From NCBI RefSeq assembly GCF_029784165.1, contig NC_073695.1:140542815-140606814 (forward strand): DNA of 64,000 nt, given 5' to 3'. Origin of the DNA: Wyeomyia smithii (lineage: Eukaryota; Arthropoda; Insecta; Diptera; Culicidae). The notes beneath the pieces were generated by a model that worked only from the letters and a program-made list of their open reading frames with translations, ran no database searches and had not been told where the DNA came from. The position numbers and the translations under genes are program-made. Position 1 is the stretch's first letter. The number at the start of each line of letters is the position of its first letter. Below, piece after piece: positions 62,917 to 64,000 of the stretch.

Positions 62917-63734
62917 GTTTGGGGTGGGGAACGTAACCAGTGTAGAACTAGAGTCGAATCAGTCCGGATAAAAACTGCACTAAATTTTACCTCCAAAGCA
63001 GCTGAAACTCTCTCATACAAACGGGAATCAAGTTCAACTGCACGCAGTTCTTTTCGGGGAACTGAGACCTGTTTTAGTGGGGATACCTTTGACTTGGATG
63101 CCATAAAGTGGTCCTTAACACGGACATCGGTTGCTTCACATCGATCATGTATGCAGGCACTATAAGCTGACTCTGATGCCTCTGCGGAACAGTGTAGTGC
63201 AGCACTCTGGTAGTTGGCTGCAAAAGCATGAAAATCGGTGCAAAAATCTTTCAGATGGGGGAGCTGGTCGTAAAACTGAATCCATTTCTGATGAAATTTG
63301 GGGTTAACTTCGTCGCAGCCGTTCGATGATAACGGTCGTGCAATGCATCGGCCATCGAAATTACGGGTAGTGGTTTTGCAGAAGGGATTTTCACAGGACC
63401 GTTCAACGAAAGAATATTTGGGCCCGCTGTCTTCTTCTAAGGCCCAAAAACGTTCACGCAGCTCATCTACTGGGGTAACTGTCGCCACATGACAAGTTAC
63501 TGGTAGCTGCGGGGATTTTTCTACGGGGATTTCCATTCTGCCTGTCACTATCCAGCCAAATACAGACTCGACAAGCATGGGTTGGTTATTGGCCAAGCGG
63601 ATTCGGCCCTCTAGCAGGTAAGTGTAAAAATGACCAGCACCGATAATCATGTCAATGTTCTGACTGACATTAAATTTGGGATCTGCAAACTGAACGGTAT
63701 CGGGAATTTTCCACTGGGAAAAGGCAAATGACAT
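62868..63734 (-). pseudogene. BEL/Pao pol: protease end joined to RNase H-like part, RT deleted
   Basis: The first ~80 residues (VQFADPKFNVSQNIDMIIGAG, then LLEGRIRLANNQ) follow the protease in BEL elements. At about residue 145 the frame moves to NPKFHQKWIQFYDQL and then to the RNase H-like VSVPRKELRAVEL and FIRTDSTLVLHWLRSP. The RT palm with its catalytic YxDD motif is absent altogether. It cannot reverse-transcribe. Confidence 0.82.
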
Positions 63735-64000
63735 GGAAGGTTGGTTGCGATCCGGTGTCTAACAAAGCTCTGGCATGATGCTCTTTTCCGTAGGCATCGA
63801 CTACTAAAAGCACCACAGTCGATAAGATGACATTTTTATTAACGTCCTTAACTGCGGCATTCAGCGAACCGGTATCACAAGCAGACTGGGCAACAACAGC
63901 TGTACTTATTTGAAATGCGCTGGGCGGAGGGTTATCAACGTTGAGACGATTTTCAGTAGACAAATTAGCTTGAAAGGGACCGGGATGAATCATAGAATGA
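63670..64000 (-). pseudogene. BEL/Pao pol: aspartic protease (partial)
   Basis: ALLDTGSQPTF near 63745-63780 is the protease active site (D-T-G). It is preceded by STVVLLVVDAYGKEHHA, typical of BEL. The frame changes near 63725-63740 into the next segment. The upstream part is outside the window. Confidence 0.82.

Larger units (their letters stand above)
61681..64000 (-). mobile_element. BEL/Pao LTR retrotransposon, internally deleted, partial
   Basis: Protease, an RNase H-like part and integrase ends are present on the minus strand. RT core and integrase core are missing. The element runs off the right edge. Confidence 0.85.

Overview
The window is AT-rich eukaryotic DNA that is almost entirely mobile elements. 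The best host guess is a mosquito (Culicidae, Aedes-like). That rests on the mix of elements: I-, LOA/Lian-, R1- and RTE-type LINEs, BEL/Pao and errantivirus-type LTR elements, Tc1, hAT MITEs, and tRNA-derived SINEs of the mosquito type. One host signal was recognised: a 102-bp exon at 54254-54355 (+) encoding segment IVS3 of a voltage-gated calcium channel alpha-1 subunit. On that reading most or all of the window is intron of that gene, swollen by insertions.

Layout. 1-7142 is a minus-strand gypsy/errantivirus-like provirus (LTR, PPT, env, pol, gag, PBS, LTR). Gag is intact and pol and env are broken. 7143-13225 holds a 5.28-kb non-coding DNA element with ~165-bp terminal inverted repeats (TIRs), lying between two long (TA)n arrays. 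13.9-19.4 kb holds two head-to-head broken copies of an unclassified DNA transposon. It has ~260-275-bp TIRs, a spliced DDE-like transposase gene and (TA)n at its ends, and it carries a small P-like element with a THAP remnant and a clean 8-bp target duplication. 19.8-25.3 kb is a plus-strand I-type LINE, and 25.8-27.8 kb is a 5' piece of a LOA-type LINE.

28-51.7 kb is a nest of a composite dispersed repeat (called R here), SINEs, hAT MITEs, a GC-rich TIR element, a long inverted repeat (39.4-41.9 against 44.15-47.4 kb) and two minus-strand I-type LINEs (33231-39048 and 47370-50232). Both LINEs have target-site duplications and microhomology-bounded internal deletions. 51.7-56.3 kb is comparatively clean sequence around the calcium-channel exon. 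56.7-61 kb holds a dead Tc1 transposon and R1-like and RTE-like LINE fragments. 61.2-64 kb is an internally deleted BEL/Pao element running off the right edge.

Nearly all coding regions belong to selfish elements and nearly all are damaged. The least described material is the unclassified transposase with its long TIRs, and the shared pattern of termini resembling TTAGGGTGG inserted at TA, often inside (TA)n tracts. All assignments come from reading the sequence; no database search was possible.
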